NCBI GenBank assembly: GCA_902780405.1
Contig: CACZFI010000001.1
Coordinates: 248,001-312,000, forward strand
Source of the DNA: an uncultured Lachnospiraceae bacterium
GTDB taxonomy: Bacteria; Bacillota; Clostridia; Lachnospirales; Lachnospiraceae
Reading direction: 5' to 3'
DNA length: 64,000 nt
Every line of letters begins with the position of its first letter. The first letter of the stretch is position 1. Below, one piece after another: positions 33,406-42,320 of the stretch. The notes beneath the pieces were generated by a model. That model was not told where the DNA came from. It saw only the letters and a program-made list of their open reading frames with translations, and searched no databases. The position numbers were made by a program, and so were the translations under genes.

Positions 33406-34266
33406 ATGATCACGATTCTTTGGATACTCTGCATTGCTGCTACGGTACTCATACTGATCGGTTTTTTAAGCTGCAGGGTTTTAAAAACGGTTCGATATAC
33501 GGTCACTTTTGACAATCTGCCGGATGCATGGAACGGCAGACGTATTCTTTTGTTTGCGGATCTGCACGGCGCAAGCTACGGAAAAGACAATCAGAAACTG
33601 TTCGACAGGATTAAGAACGAAGACCCGGATATCGTGCTGGTTCCGGGCGATCTGGTGACCTGTTATGAAAAGAACATACGTAAAAAGAAGTCGGCCGCAC
33701 AATTCATACGCAGGATATCGGAAACCTTTCCGACCTATTTTTCTCCCGGCAATCATGAGAGAAAACTGCTGGAAACATATGGCTCTTTGGGGATTACGTA
33801 CAGCGAACTGAAAAAACTGATGGGGGAGAAGATCCACATTCTGGAGAATCAAAGCACGGATGTGGACGGCATCAGGATCACAGGGCTTGATCTGCCGCTC
33901 ACGTACTATGAGCGTTTTCGTGCGCCTGAACTTACTACGGATGCGATTACCGAAAGAATCGGTACAAAGACCGATGCATTTACCGTGCTGCTTGCCCATC
34001 ATCCCGATTACGCACCTTCTTATGCTGCATGGGGCGCAGAGCTTACCCTGTCCGGACACAACCATGGAGGTATCGTGAGACTGCCTTTTCTCGGAGGCGT
34101 GATATCACCGAGACTGAAGCTTTTCCCGAAGTATGATCACGGCCTGTTTTTCGAAAAGGACAGATGTGAAGTTGTAACATCGGGAGCGGGCAGTCATTCT
34201 GTTCCGATCCGGCTCGGAAATTTGCCCGAAATTGTAATAATTACATTGAAAAAAGGGCAAATTTAA
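33406..34266 (+). CDS. Membrane-anchored calcineurin-like metallophosphoesterase (YkuE/YaeI type)
   Basis: 286 residues with one N-terminal membrane segment (about 3-23) and a metallophosphoesterase domain carrying all metal motifs: FADLHG (about 48-53), PGDLV, SPGNHE, LAHHPDY and SGHNHGG. Homologues include the YkuE and LpxH-like YaeI phosphoesterases; the substrate is unknown here. I start at ATG 33406; the longer frame back to 33367 would overlap the promoter. Weak ribosome site (AAGGAC). The next promoter overlaps its stop. Confidence 0.86.
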   Translation: MITILWILCIAATVLILIGFLSCRVLKTVRYTVTFDNLPDAWNGRRILLFADLHGASYGKDNQKLFDRIKNEDPDIVLVPGDLVTCYEKNIRKKKSAAQFIRRISETFPTYFSPGNHERKLLETYGSLGITYSELKKLMGEKIHILENQSTDVDGIRITGLDLPLTYYERFRAPELTTDAITERIGTKTDAFTVLLAHHPDYAPSYAAWGAELTLSGHNHGGIVRLPFLGGVISPRLKLFPKYDHGLFFEKDRCEVVTSGAGSHSVPIRLGNLPEIVIITLKKGQI

Positions 34267-34274
34267 GATAGAAT
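34246..34274 (+). promoter_or_regulatory. Promoter of the L,D-transpeptidase gene
   Basis: TTGAAA at 34246-34251 and TAGAAT at 34269-34274, spacer 17, overlapping the end of the upstream gene and 35 bases before the next ATG. Confidence 0.75.
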
Positions 34275-34309
34275 ATTCTCTGATTGATTTAGGGGAGGAT
34301 GTTAAATCC

Positions 34310-35938
34310 ATGAGTGACAATAATAAGCCCGATACAGAGGCAAAGAACGAGGAGAAGCAGGAGACTGTATCTGACAACCCGAACAACGAGACGACAATAA
34401 ACGAAGATACAAAAGATACAAAAGATACAAAAGGAAACGCCGATGCAGCGGTTGGTGTGACCGGAGATGTTCCGGTGATCGTAACCGAACTTCCGGACAA
34501 GAAAAAGTCAAAGGCTTTAAAGCTTTTTGAAAAGAGACAGAAGGATATCAAGGAGCGTGGCAGGAAAAAAAGCGGTATGCCCGTATGGGCGATTGCTCTT
34601 ATTTCCGTGGCTGCGCTTGTTTTGGTTGTATATTTAGGCGGTGCGGTATATTTCGCCGGACACTTTACACCGAACACCAAAGTGAACGGTGTCGATGTCG
34701 GGATGATGTCTGCAAAGCGTGCGGACGATGCACTTTCGTCTGACCGCGATGCCTATGTGCTCACCATCACGGCCGGCGACATGACGGAAAAACTTGCTGT
34801 CGGAGACGGAGGACTGGCGGTTCATTATGAAGAAGAGCTGATCAATGTGATTCACAAGCAGAATCCTTTCTTCTGGGTTTATGATGTATTCTCAAGCGAC
34901 AGTTACAAGGTGGGTTATGTGACCGGCTACAAGAAGGAAGATCTTGAGAAGTATATCGATACGCTTTCCTTTATGGATCCGGCCAATATGACACCCTCAA
35001 CCGATGCGTATGTTGAACTTGCGGACGGAGAGGTGAAGGTGGTCGAGGACGTGACCGGTACCGAGATCCTTCCGGATGAGACATACAGTGCCATCGAGAC
35101 GGCCATCGATCAGATGCAGCCGGCTTTGGATCTCGGCGCTGCAGGCTGTTTCAAACGTGCTGCCGTTACGGCGGACTCTTCCGAGATCAAGGCGGACGTT
35201 GAGACATGTGAGAAGTACCTGAATCAGGATATGATCTACGACTTCGGTGATTATCAGTATCACATCCCGAAGGAGGAGATCACCAAGATGGCTTCTTTTA
35301 AAGACGGGAAGATCGAGATTGATGAGAATGCAGTAAGAGCTTACGCGAAAAAATTTGCGGAAGAGTTTACTACATTAGACAAACCGCGAGAGTTCATCAC
35401 GCACGACAAGAAGGATATCATCATCGAGGGCGGTTACTACGGCTGGGAGATTGATGAAGAGGCAGAAGAGGAGCTCCTTGTGGAAGATATGATGAGCAAG
35501 AAGTCCTTCGAGCGTGAACCTGAGTGCTATAACTGGGGATACTCCTTCAGTGAGATGAATGATATCGGTGACAGCTATGTTGAGGTGGATCTCACCGATC
35601 AGCATGTATACCTTTTCGTGGAGGGCAAGATGGTGTTTGATACGGATTGTGTCACAGGCAACCCGCCTTCGCTTATTACACCGGGCGGCGTATATCCGAT
35701 CGCATACTGTGCGACCAATGCCACCTTAAAGGGCCCCGGATATGAAACCAAGGTAGCCTATTGGATGCCTTTTAACTACGATATCGGACTGCACGACGCA
35801 ACATGGAGAAGCAGCTTCGGCGGCGATATCTACACCTATGACGGATCTCACGGATGCGTAAACCTGTCGTACTCGGCAGCTGAAACGATCTTTTCCTACG
35901 TTGAGGCGGGATTCCCCGTAGTTTGTTATTGGGAGTGA
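34310..35938 (+). CDS. Membrane-anchored L,D-transpeptidase with PG-binding-4 type repeats
   Basis: 542 residues. A charged cytosolic N-terminus of about 90 residues, one membrane helix (about 91-115), two probable PG_binding_4/YoaR-like domains (about 120-390) and a C-terminal YkuD catalytic domain (about 410-542) with the active-site motif GSHGCVNLSYSAAE, whose cysteine forms the acyl-enzyme. Such enzymes make 3-3 cross-links or attach proteins in peptidoglycan outside the membrane. AGGGGAGG precedes the ATG. Own promoter just upstream; the next gene follows within five bases. Confidence 0.93.
   Translation: MSDNNKPDTEAKNEEKQETVSDNPNNETTINEDTKDTKDTKGNADAAVGVTGDVPVIVTELPDKKKSKALKLFEKRQKDIKERGRKKSGMPVWAIALISVAALVLVVYLGGAVYFAGHFTPNTKVNGVDVGMMSAKRADDALSSDRDAYVLTITAGDMTEKLAVGDGGLAVHYEEELINVIHKQNPFFWVYDVFSSDSYKVGYVTGYKKEDLEKYIDTLSFMDPANMTPSTDAYVELADGEVKVVEDVTGTEILPDETYSAIETAIDQMQPALDLGAAGCFKRAAVTADSSEIKADVETCEKYLNQDMIYDFGDYQYHIPKEEITKMASFKDGKIEIDENAVRAYAKKFAEEFTTLDKPREFITHDKKDIIIEGGYYGWEIDEEAEEELLVEDMMSKKSFEREPECYNWGYSFSEMNDIGDSYVEVDLTDQHVYLFVEGKMVFDTDCVTGNPPSLITPGGVYPIAYCATNATLKGPGYETKVAYWMPFNYDIGLHDATWRSSFGGDIYTYDGSHGCVNLSYSAAETIFSYVEAGFPVVCYWE
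34406..34432 (+). repeat. Three tandem 9-bp repeats in the L,D-transpeptidase gene
   Basis: GATACAAAA three times in a row, encoding Asp-Thr-Lys three times in the cytosolic tail. In-frame copy-number change would not disrupt the gene. Confidence 0.85.
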
Positions 35939-35942
35939 TAGT

Positions 35943-36761
35943 ATGGAAAGTATGAAGATTCTTGAGGAGGCTTATGCTTACGTTTCCTCACGTATGACCC
36001 AAAAACCTGATGTGGCTTTGGTACTCGGATCGGGACTCGGAGGATTTACATCGAGACTTTCCGATAGTACTTATATTGATTACAAAGATATTCCCGGATT
36101 TCCGGTTTCCACCGTATCCGGTCATAACGGAAGATTTGTATTCGGTTCCATCGGCAACACCTCATTGGTGGTGATGGAAGGACGCGTACATTATTATGAG
36201 GGATACTCCATGGAGCAGGTGATCCTGCCGATTCGACTGATGCATCGCATGGGTGCGGACACGCTGATCCTTACCAATGCAGCCGGCGGTATCAATTCTT
36301 CGTTTGAACCCGGCGATCTGATGCTGCTTACGGACCAGATCGCTTCCTTCGTGCCTTCACCGTTAAGAGGTCCGAACGCCGAATCCCTCGGTACACGTTT
36401 CCCGGATATGAGTCGCATCTACGATGAGCGACTGATTCAGGTGATGGAAGGCGTGGCTCTTAAGTTTAACATTAACTTAAAGCACGGTGTTTATCTGCAG
36501 ACCCAGGGACCGAATTATGAATCACCCGCCGAGATCAAGATGTTTAAACTCCTCGGTGCGGATGCTGTCGGTATGAGTACGGCAGTGGAAGCTATCGCCG
36601 CACGTCATATGGGCATGCGTGTCGCCGGAGTTTCCTGCATTACCAATATGGCATCGGGACTGTCCGACAGACCCTTAAACCACATTGAGGTAAAGGATGC
36701 CGCAGACAAGGCTTCAGCGCGTTTTACAACCCTGATTGAGAATTTCTGTTTATCGATTTGA
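35943..36761 (+). CDS. punA: Purine-nucleoside phosphorylase
   Basis: Phosphorolyses purine (deoxy)nucleosides in salvage. 272 residues of the trimeric PNP type: LVLGSGLGGF phosphate-binding loop (about 23-32), VVMEGRVHYYEGY, NAAGGINSSFEPGDLMLL, GPNYESPAEIKM and MSTAVEAIAARHMG. Starts five bases after the L,D-transpeptidase gene. The substrate type (inosine/guanosine versus broader) cannot be fixed by eye. Confidence 0.94.
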   Translation: MESMKILEEAYAYVSSRMTQKPDVALVLGSGLGGFTSRLSDSTYIDYKDIPGFPVSTVSGHNGRFVFGSIGNTSLVVMEGRVHYYEGYSMEQVILPIRLMHRMGADTLILTNAAGGINSSFEPGDLMLLTDQIASFVPSPLRGPNAESLGTRFPDMSRIYDERLIQVMEGVALKFNINLKHGVYLQTQGPNYESPAEIKMFKLLGADAVGMSTAVEAIAARHMGMRVAGVSCITNMASGLSDRPLNHIEVKDAADKASARFTTLIENFCLSI

Positions 36762-36787
36762 CAGGAGTTTACGGCACATACAAGGTA

Positions 36788-36816
36788 TTGACATGAATTG
36801 TCGAAAAGATTAAAAT
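36788..36816 (+). promoter_or_regulatory. Promoter of ilvN
   Basis: Consensus TTGACA at 36788-36793 and TAAAAT at 36811-36816 with a 17-base spacer, 36 bases before ilvN. Confidence 0.8.
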
Positions 36817-36851
36817 AATGAATCAGAGTTGTTTGAAAGGTGGAATTACAT

Positions 36852-37346
36852 ATGAATAAGATGGTTTTATCTCTACTGGTTGACAACACCGCCGGTGTTC
36901 TTGCAAGAGTATCCGGTCTGTTCAGCCGCAGAGGATACAATATTGACAGCCTTTCCGTGGGAGTGACGGAGAATCCCAAGTTCTCACGTATGACGGTTGC
37001 CGTAAGCGGTGACGAGAGAATCTTAAGCCAGATCAAGAAGCAGCTTTTAAAGCTTGAGGATGTCCGCTCGATTACAGAGCTTAAAGACGGAGCGTCCGTA
37101 TGCAGAGAGCTTCTTTTGGTGAAGGTAAAGGTTGGACCTGAAGAGCGTCAGCAGCTGATCTCTCTTGCGGATGTATTCCGTGCGAAGGTCGTAGACGTAT
37201 CCACGGATTCTGTGATGATCGAGATCACCGGAAACAACAACAAGATTCATGCATTTATCGCACTTCTTGACGGATTCACCATTGAGGAGATGGTTCGTAC
37301 CGGACTGACCGGTCTTACCAGAGGCGGCATGGTCTTCGAGGACTAG
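36852..37346 (+). CDS. ilvN: Acetolactate synthase small (regulatory) subunit
   Basis: Valine-sensing regulatory subunit of acetohydroxyacid synthase. 164 residues: an ACT domain (about 1-75; LSLLVDNTAGVLARVSGLFS, RRGYNIDSLSVG) and the C-terminal ACT-like domain ending in ARTGLT-type sequence (EEMVRTGLTGLTRGG). Start at ATG 36852, not the in-frame GTG at 36840 that lies in the ribosome site AAAGGTGG. The large subunit ilvB is not adjacent. ilvC, the next pathway step, follows 63 bases later. Confidence 0.93.
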   Translation: MNKMVLSLLVDNTAGVLARVSGLFSRRGYNIDSLSVGVTENPKFSRMTVAVSGDERILSQIKKQLLKLEDVRSITELKDGASVCRELLLVKVKVGPEERQQLISLADVFRAKVVDVSTDSVMIEITGNNNKIHAFIALLDGFTIEEMVRTGLTGLTRGGMVFED

Positions 37347-37347
37347 C

Positions 37348-37382
37348 TAATTACTTACTTAGCTCAAGTAATTACATATAAT
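37348..37382 (+). repeat. AT-rich inverted repeat and -10-like box upstream of ilvC
   Basis: TAATTACTT (37348-37356) and AAGTAATTA (37366-37374) form a 9-bp inverted repeat around nine bases, followed at 37377-37382 by TATAAT. The repeat occupies the place of a -35 box, and no good -35 is present. Candidate operator, or a weak hairpin between ilvN and ilvC. Confidence 0.45.
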
Positions 37383-37391
37383 TTTAAATGA

Positions 37392-38432
<1,041 letters not shown>

Positions 38433-38448
38433 TATTAAAAGAATTCTG

Positions 38449-38487
38449 GGAACCCGGACGGCACTTCCGCTTCGGGTTCTCTTTTTG
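38449..38487 (+). terminator. Intrinsic terminator after ilvC
   Basis: GAACCCG (38451-38457) pairs with CGGGTTC (38474-38480), with a small inner stem in the 16-base loop and flanking G-C/G-T pairs, then TTTTT at 38483-38487. Ends 13 bases before the next ATG. Confidence 0.8.
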
Positions 38488-38500
38488 TAAGAGGTAATTT

Positions 38501-39049
38501 ATGACCTGTTTGGAAGCACAGTCCAATATCATGGATTTCATCGAGAAGAAATTGCCCGACGACAAGGCGGGTGATTTTGTGCGCCATATGAGAAGGTGCA
38601 AAACCTGCTCGGAGGAACTTGAGATCTACTACACAATGATCGTCGGTATGCACCAGCTCGATAAGGGACGCGAACTGTCTTCCAATTTCAAACAGGACTT
38701 AAACGACGAACTTGCCGGCATCGAGCGAAAGATCAAGCGTTCAAAGCGTTTTCGACTTTCCACATTCAGCGTATGTCTTCTTGTGGCACTGTTCGGCATC
38801 TTTTTTCTTTACGAGAATACCCTGAAGCGTGTCTATGATGCAGAGCAAAGAGTCATCAAAGAATCCCAGGGTAGTTCCTACTTTTATGACTACTTCGGTG
38901 ATGTGATCAACATCACCAAGGAAGACGAAGATCTCTTTGTACGCTATGCAAAGAAAGAACATGTGACGGAGCTGACCAACTTTCAGAGAATTCACATCTA
39001 TCACCTGCAGCACGATAAAGCAAAGGAAGGAGCACCCGAAGATGAATAA
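38501..39049 (+). CDS. Putative anti-sigma-factor-like zinc-finger membrane protein
   Basis: 182 residues: an N-terminal zf-HC2-like region with Cys3 and the H-x3-C-x2-C element FVRHMRRCKTCSEEL (about 26-40), a basic stretch, one membrane helix (about 84-104) and a soluble extracytoplasmic part of about 80 residues. This layout is that of anti-sigma factors that sequester an ECF sigma inside the membrane and sense outside it. No sigma factor gene lies beside it, so the partner is unknown and the role is inferred. It overlaps polA by eight bases. AGAGG ribosome site. Confidence 0.7.
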   Translation: MTCLEAQSNIMDFIEKKLPDDKAGDFVRHMRRCKTCSEELEIYYTMIVGMHQLDKGRELSSNFKQDLNDELAGIERKIKRSKRFRLSTFSVCLLVALFGIFFLYENTLKRVYDAEQRVIKESQGSSYFYDYFGDVINITKEDEDLFVRYAKKEHVTELTNFQRIHIYHLQHDKAKEGAPEDE

Positions 39050-41663
39050 GCTATTGCTTGTAGACGGAAACAGTATCTTGAACAGGGCATTCTACGGCCT
39101 GCCGGATCTTACAACGGCGGACGGACGCCACACGGGTGCGATCCTCGGCTTCTTAAATATCATGATGCGTGTGATCGAGGAGACAAATGCTACGCACCTT
39201 GTGATCGCCTTTGACATGAAGCATCCGACGTTTCGGCACGAAATGTTCGCCGAGTACAAGGGTACGAGACATGCCATGCCGCCGGAACTTGCGGAACAGA
39301 CACCGAGGATTCGAGAGGTTCTTTCGACCATGGGAGTCACCTTTGTGGAACGTCCCGGATATGAGGCGGATGATATCATCGGAACACTTTCAAGACGCGG
39401 AGAAAAAGAAGACTTTGAGGTGGTGATCCTTTCCGGAGACAGAGATCTGCTTCAGCTTGCCACCGACAAAATCATGATCAAACTTCCGAAGACCAAGGCC
39501 GGAAACACCGTGGTCATGAACTATTTTGCTGCGGATGTAAAGGCGGAGTACGGCGTTGATCCGATCACATTCATTGACATGAAGGGGCTGATGGGAGACA
39601 GTTCGGACAATATACCCGGCGTGCCTAAGATCGGTCAAAAGACTGCCGAGAAGCTGCTTTCGGAGTTCGGTTCCATGGACGGTCTCTATGCAAATATCGA
39701 CAGCTTAAAGCCGAGCAAAAATAAGGAAAACCTGATCGAGTTTAAAGAGCAGGCATATCTTTCCAAAGAACTTGCCACGATCAAACTGGACGTTCCTTTA
39801 GATGATGTATCCATAAGCGATGCAAAGATCGGTGACATGTTCAACGAGGCTTCTTATCGCGTGTTTACGGATCTTGAACTTAAAAGCCTTCTTCGATACT
39901 TTGGCGAGAGTGTAAAAAAACCTGCGCTCGAGGCGCATATACAGACGGTTGAAGACTTTGACGCCTACCTTTCTCTGATGGAAAAAGCAAAATCCGCCGA
40001 GCGTCTTTCATTCGATCTGTTTGATGATGCGGGTGCAACCTTAACCCTGTCGGACGATTTGACATATCTGATCGCTTGGAACGGTTTTGTAAATGTATCC
40101 CTCTTTGTTTCCGATATCGAAAAACTGATTTCCGGCGGAAAGCACGTATCCGTTATGGATGTCAAATCCTTGCTCGGCCGTGTTTCGATTTCGGATGCCG
40201 ATGACTGCTTTGACTGCGGACTTGCGTCTTACCTGATCAATCCGCTTATGGGTACCTACGACTACGCAAGTGTGGCCGGGGCTTATCTTGATGCATTTCT
40301 TCCGGATGAAAAGGAACTTCTAAAGAAAAAGAAACCGGATGCGGATACATTTGCCGATGCGGACGTGCAAAGCTATATGGCTTACCGCTCACTGGTTCCT
40401 TTTCTTGCGGATCCGATCCTTGACAAAAAACTTCGGGAAGACGGGATGGAAGAACTCTATCGGAAGATCGAGTACCCCTGCCTGTTTACGCTCTATGAGA
40501 TGGAGAAGAACGGAATTCGCGTGGACAAGGAAGGACTTACCGCATTCGGAGAGAAGCTTTCTTTGCGGATCAATGAACTTGAAGCATCCATCCACAGCCT
40601 TGCCGGCGAGACATTTAATATCAACTCGACCAAGAAACTCGGTGAAATACTGTTTGAAAAACTTGGTCTTCCCAGCGGCAAGAAGACAAAGACCGGTTAT
40701 TCCACAAGCGTCGAGGTACTCGAAAAAATAGCGGGTGAGCATGAGATCGTGCCCATGATCCTTGAATACAGACAGCTAAACAAACTGTTTACCACCTATG
40801 TTGAGGGACTTGTACCTTATATCCGTGAGGATGGCAGGATCCACGGTATCTTTAATCAGACGGTTACCGCGACGGGACGTATATCCTCAAGCGATCCCAA
40901 TCTGCAGAATATCCCGACAAGACTTCCGCTCGGCAGAGAGATCCGCAAGGTTTTTGTGCCTGAGGAAGGTTATATCTTCCTGGATGCGGACTATTCCCAG
41001 ATTGAGCTTCGTGTGCTTGCACATTTGTCCGGCGATGAAGCCTTGATCGATGCCTACAAAAAGAATGCGGATATTCACGCCATCACAGCTTCTCAGGTGT
41101 TCGGAGTTCCCATCGATTCCGTGGATTCTCTGATGCGTAGACGCGCAAAAGCCGTGAATTTCGGCATTGTATACGGTATCAGTTCTTTCGGACTCGGCCA
41201 GGACCTCGATATCTCCAGAAAAGAAGCGGAAGCGTATATCCAAAGATATTTTGAAACTTACGGTGACGTGAAGAAATACATCGATTCCTGCGTAACGGAG
41301 GGAAAAGAAAAAGGGTATTCCGTCACTATGTTTGGACGCAGGAGACCTTTGCCGGAATTAAAGAGCAGCAATTTTATGACCAGGAGTTTTGGTGAGCGAG
41401 TGGCCATGAATGCACCGATTCAGGGTACGGCCGCCGATATTGTAAAGCTTGCCATGATCAACGTGAATCGTGCGTTAAAGAAGAGAAATCTTTCGTCAAG
41501 ACTGATCCTTCAGGTTCACGATGAGCTGATGATCGAGACGAAGATCGAGGAGAAGGATGAGGTTTTGAAGATCCTTCAGGATGAGATGATGCATGCCGCA
41601 GAGCTTTCCGTGCCGCTCCTTACGGATGTGGGAATCGGAGGATCGTGGTATGACGCCAAATAG
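39042..41663 (+). CDS. polA: DNA polymerase I
   Basis: 873 residues. 5'-3' exonuclease domain (about 1-290) with LLVDGNSILNRAFYG, EADDIIGTLSR and the GDRDLLQL acidic cluster; a 3'-5' exonuclease-like domain (about 310-480); and a family A polymerase domain (about 490-873) with TATGRISSSDPNLQNIPTR, DADYSQIELRVLAHLSGD, RRRAKAVNFGIVYG and QVHDELMIE. In the middle domain the metal-binding DxE of active proofreading domains appears as FDLFDD and the other exonuclease motifs are not conserved, so proofreading is probably lost, as in Bacillus Pol I. Followed ten bases later by coaE, a common Firmicutes pairing. Confidence 0.97.
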   Translation: MNKLLLVDGNSILNRAFYGLPDLTTADGRHTGAILGFLNIMMRVIEETNATHLVIAFDMKHPTFRHEMFAEYKGTRHAMPPELAEQTPRIREVLSTMGVTFVERPGYEADDIIGTLSRRGEKEDFEVVILSGDRDLLQLATDKIMIKLPKTKAGNTVVMNYFAADVKAEYGVDPITFIDMKGLMGDSSDNIPGVPKIGQKTAEKLLSEFGSMDGLYANIDSLKPSKNKENLIEFKEQAYLSKELATIKLDVPLDDVSISDAKIGDMFNEASYRVFTDLELKSLLRYFGESVKKPALEAHIQTVEDFDAYLSLMEKAKSAERLSFDLFDDAGATLTLSDDLTYLIAWNGFVNVSLFVSDIEKLISGGKHVSVMDVKSLLGRVSISDADDCFDCGLASYLINPLMGTYDYASVAGAYLDAFLPDEKELLKKKKPDADTFADADVQSYMAYRSLVPFLADPILDKKLREDGMEELYRKIEYPCLFTLYEMEKNGIRVDKEGLTAFGEKLSLRINELEASIHSLAGETFNINSTKKLGEILFEKLGLPSGKKTKTGYSTSVEVLEKIAGEHEIVPMILEYRQLNKLFTTYVEGLVPYIREDGRIHGIFNQTVTATGRISSSDPNLQNIPTRLPLGREIRKVFVPEEGYIFLDADYSQIELRVLAHLSGDEALIDAYKKNADIHAITASQVFGVPIDSVDSLMRRRAKAVNFGIVYGISSFGLGQDLDISRKEAEAYIQRYFETYGDVKKYIDSCVTEGKEKGYSVTMFGRRRPLPELKSSNFMTRSFGERVAMNAPIQGTAADIVKLAMINVNRALKKRNLSSRLILQVHDELMIETKIEEKDEVLKILQDEMMHAAELSVPLLTDVGIGGSWYDAK

Positions 41664-41673
41664 GAGGTGCGCT

Positions 41674-42294
41674 ATGATCGTACTTGGGATTACTGGAGGT
41701 ATCGGTTCCGGAAAGAGCTGTGTCCTGAATGAGCTTGAAACTTCATACGGAGCATATATCCTCGAGACGGACAAACTTGCGCACAGACTGATGGAACCGG
41801 GGGAAGTGATCTACAACCGGGTGGTAGATGCGTTCGGAAGCGGTATTCTTCATTCTGAGGAACCGTACGCCATCGACAGAAAAAAACTCGGTCAGATCGT
41901 CTTTTCCGATGCCGGGCAGCTTGATCGCTTAAATAAGATCGTTCATCCGGGTGTAAAATCGTACATCAAAGAAGATATCGAGGCAAAGCGTGCCGAAGGA
42001 AATTTAAGACTCTATGTGATCGAGGCTGCCTTACTCTTGCAGGACGGTTATGATGCGATCTGCGATGAAATCTGGTATGTCTATGTCGATCGGGAGGAGA
42101 GGATCAAACGTCTTATAGCGGGACGCGGTTATACCAGGGAGCATTGCGAAAAAGTGATGGCTTCCCAGGCGGATGAGACTTATTACAAGACCTATGCAGA
42201 TTTTATAATAAACAATCAATCTGACTTCGAAAATTCATCAAAACAACTAAAAGCAAGGTTGAATATATTGCTTGAAAATGATATAATCTGTTAG
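41674..42294 (+). CDS. coaE: Dephospho-CoA kinase
   Basis: Last step of coenzyme A synthesis. 206 residues with the P-loop GITGGIGSGKSCVLNEL (residues 5-21), TDKLAHRLMEPG, IVHPGVKSYI and EAALLLQDGYD. Start at ATG 41674 behind TAGGAGGTG; upstream in-frame starts overlap polA. The AT-rich 3' end holds a promoter for the next gene. Confidence 0.95.
   Translation: MIVLGITGGIGSGKSCVLNELETSYGAYILETDKLAHRLMEPGEVIYNRVVDAFGSGILHSEEPYAIDRKKLGQIVFSDAGQLDRLNKIVHPGVKSYIKEDIEAKRAEGNLRLYVIEAALLLQDGYDAICDEIWYVYVDREERIKRLIAGRGYTREHCEKVMASQADETYYKTYADFIINNQSDFENSSKQLKARLNILLENDIIC
42259..42287 (+). promoter_or_regulatory. Promoter of the FtsA-like gene, inside coaE
   Basis: TTGAAT at 42259-42264 and perfect TATAAT at 42282-42287 with a 17-base spacer, at the coaE stop and 34 bases before the next ATG. 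Confidence 0.8.
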
Positions 42295-42320
42295 ATAATA
42301 CTATTAATTTGGAGGCTCTT

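Noticed and set aside
36762..36851. T-box or other riboswitch before ilvN
   Set aside because: The gap is only 90 bases, contains a promoter with its start about 30 bases before the gene, and shows no T-box core or antiterminator pair.
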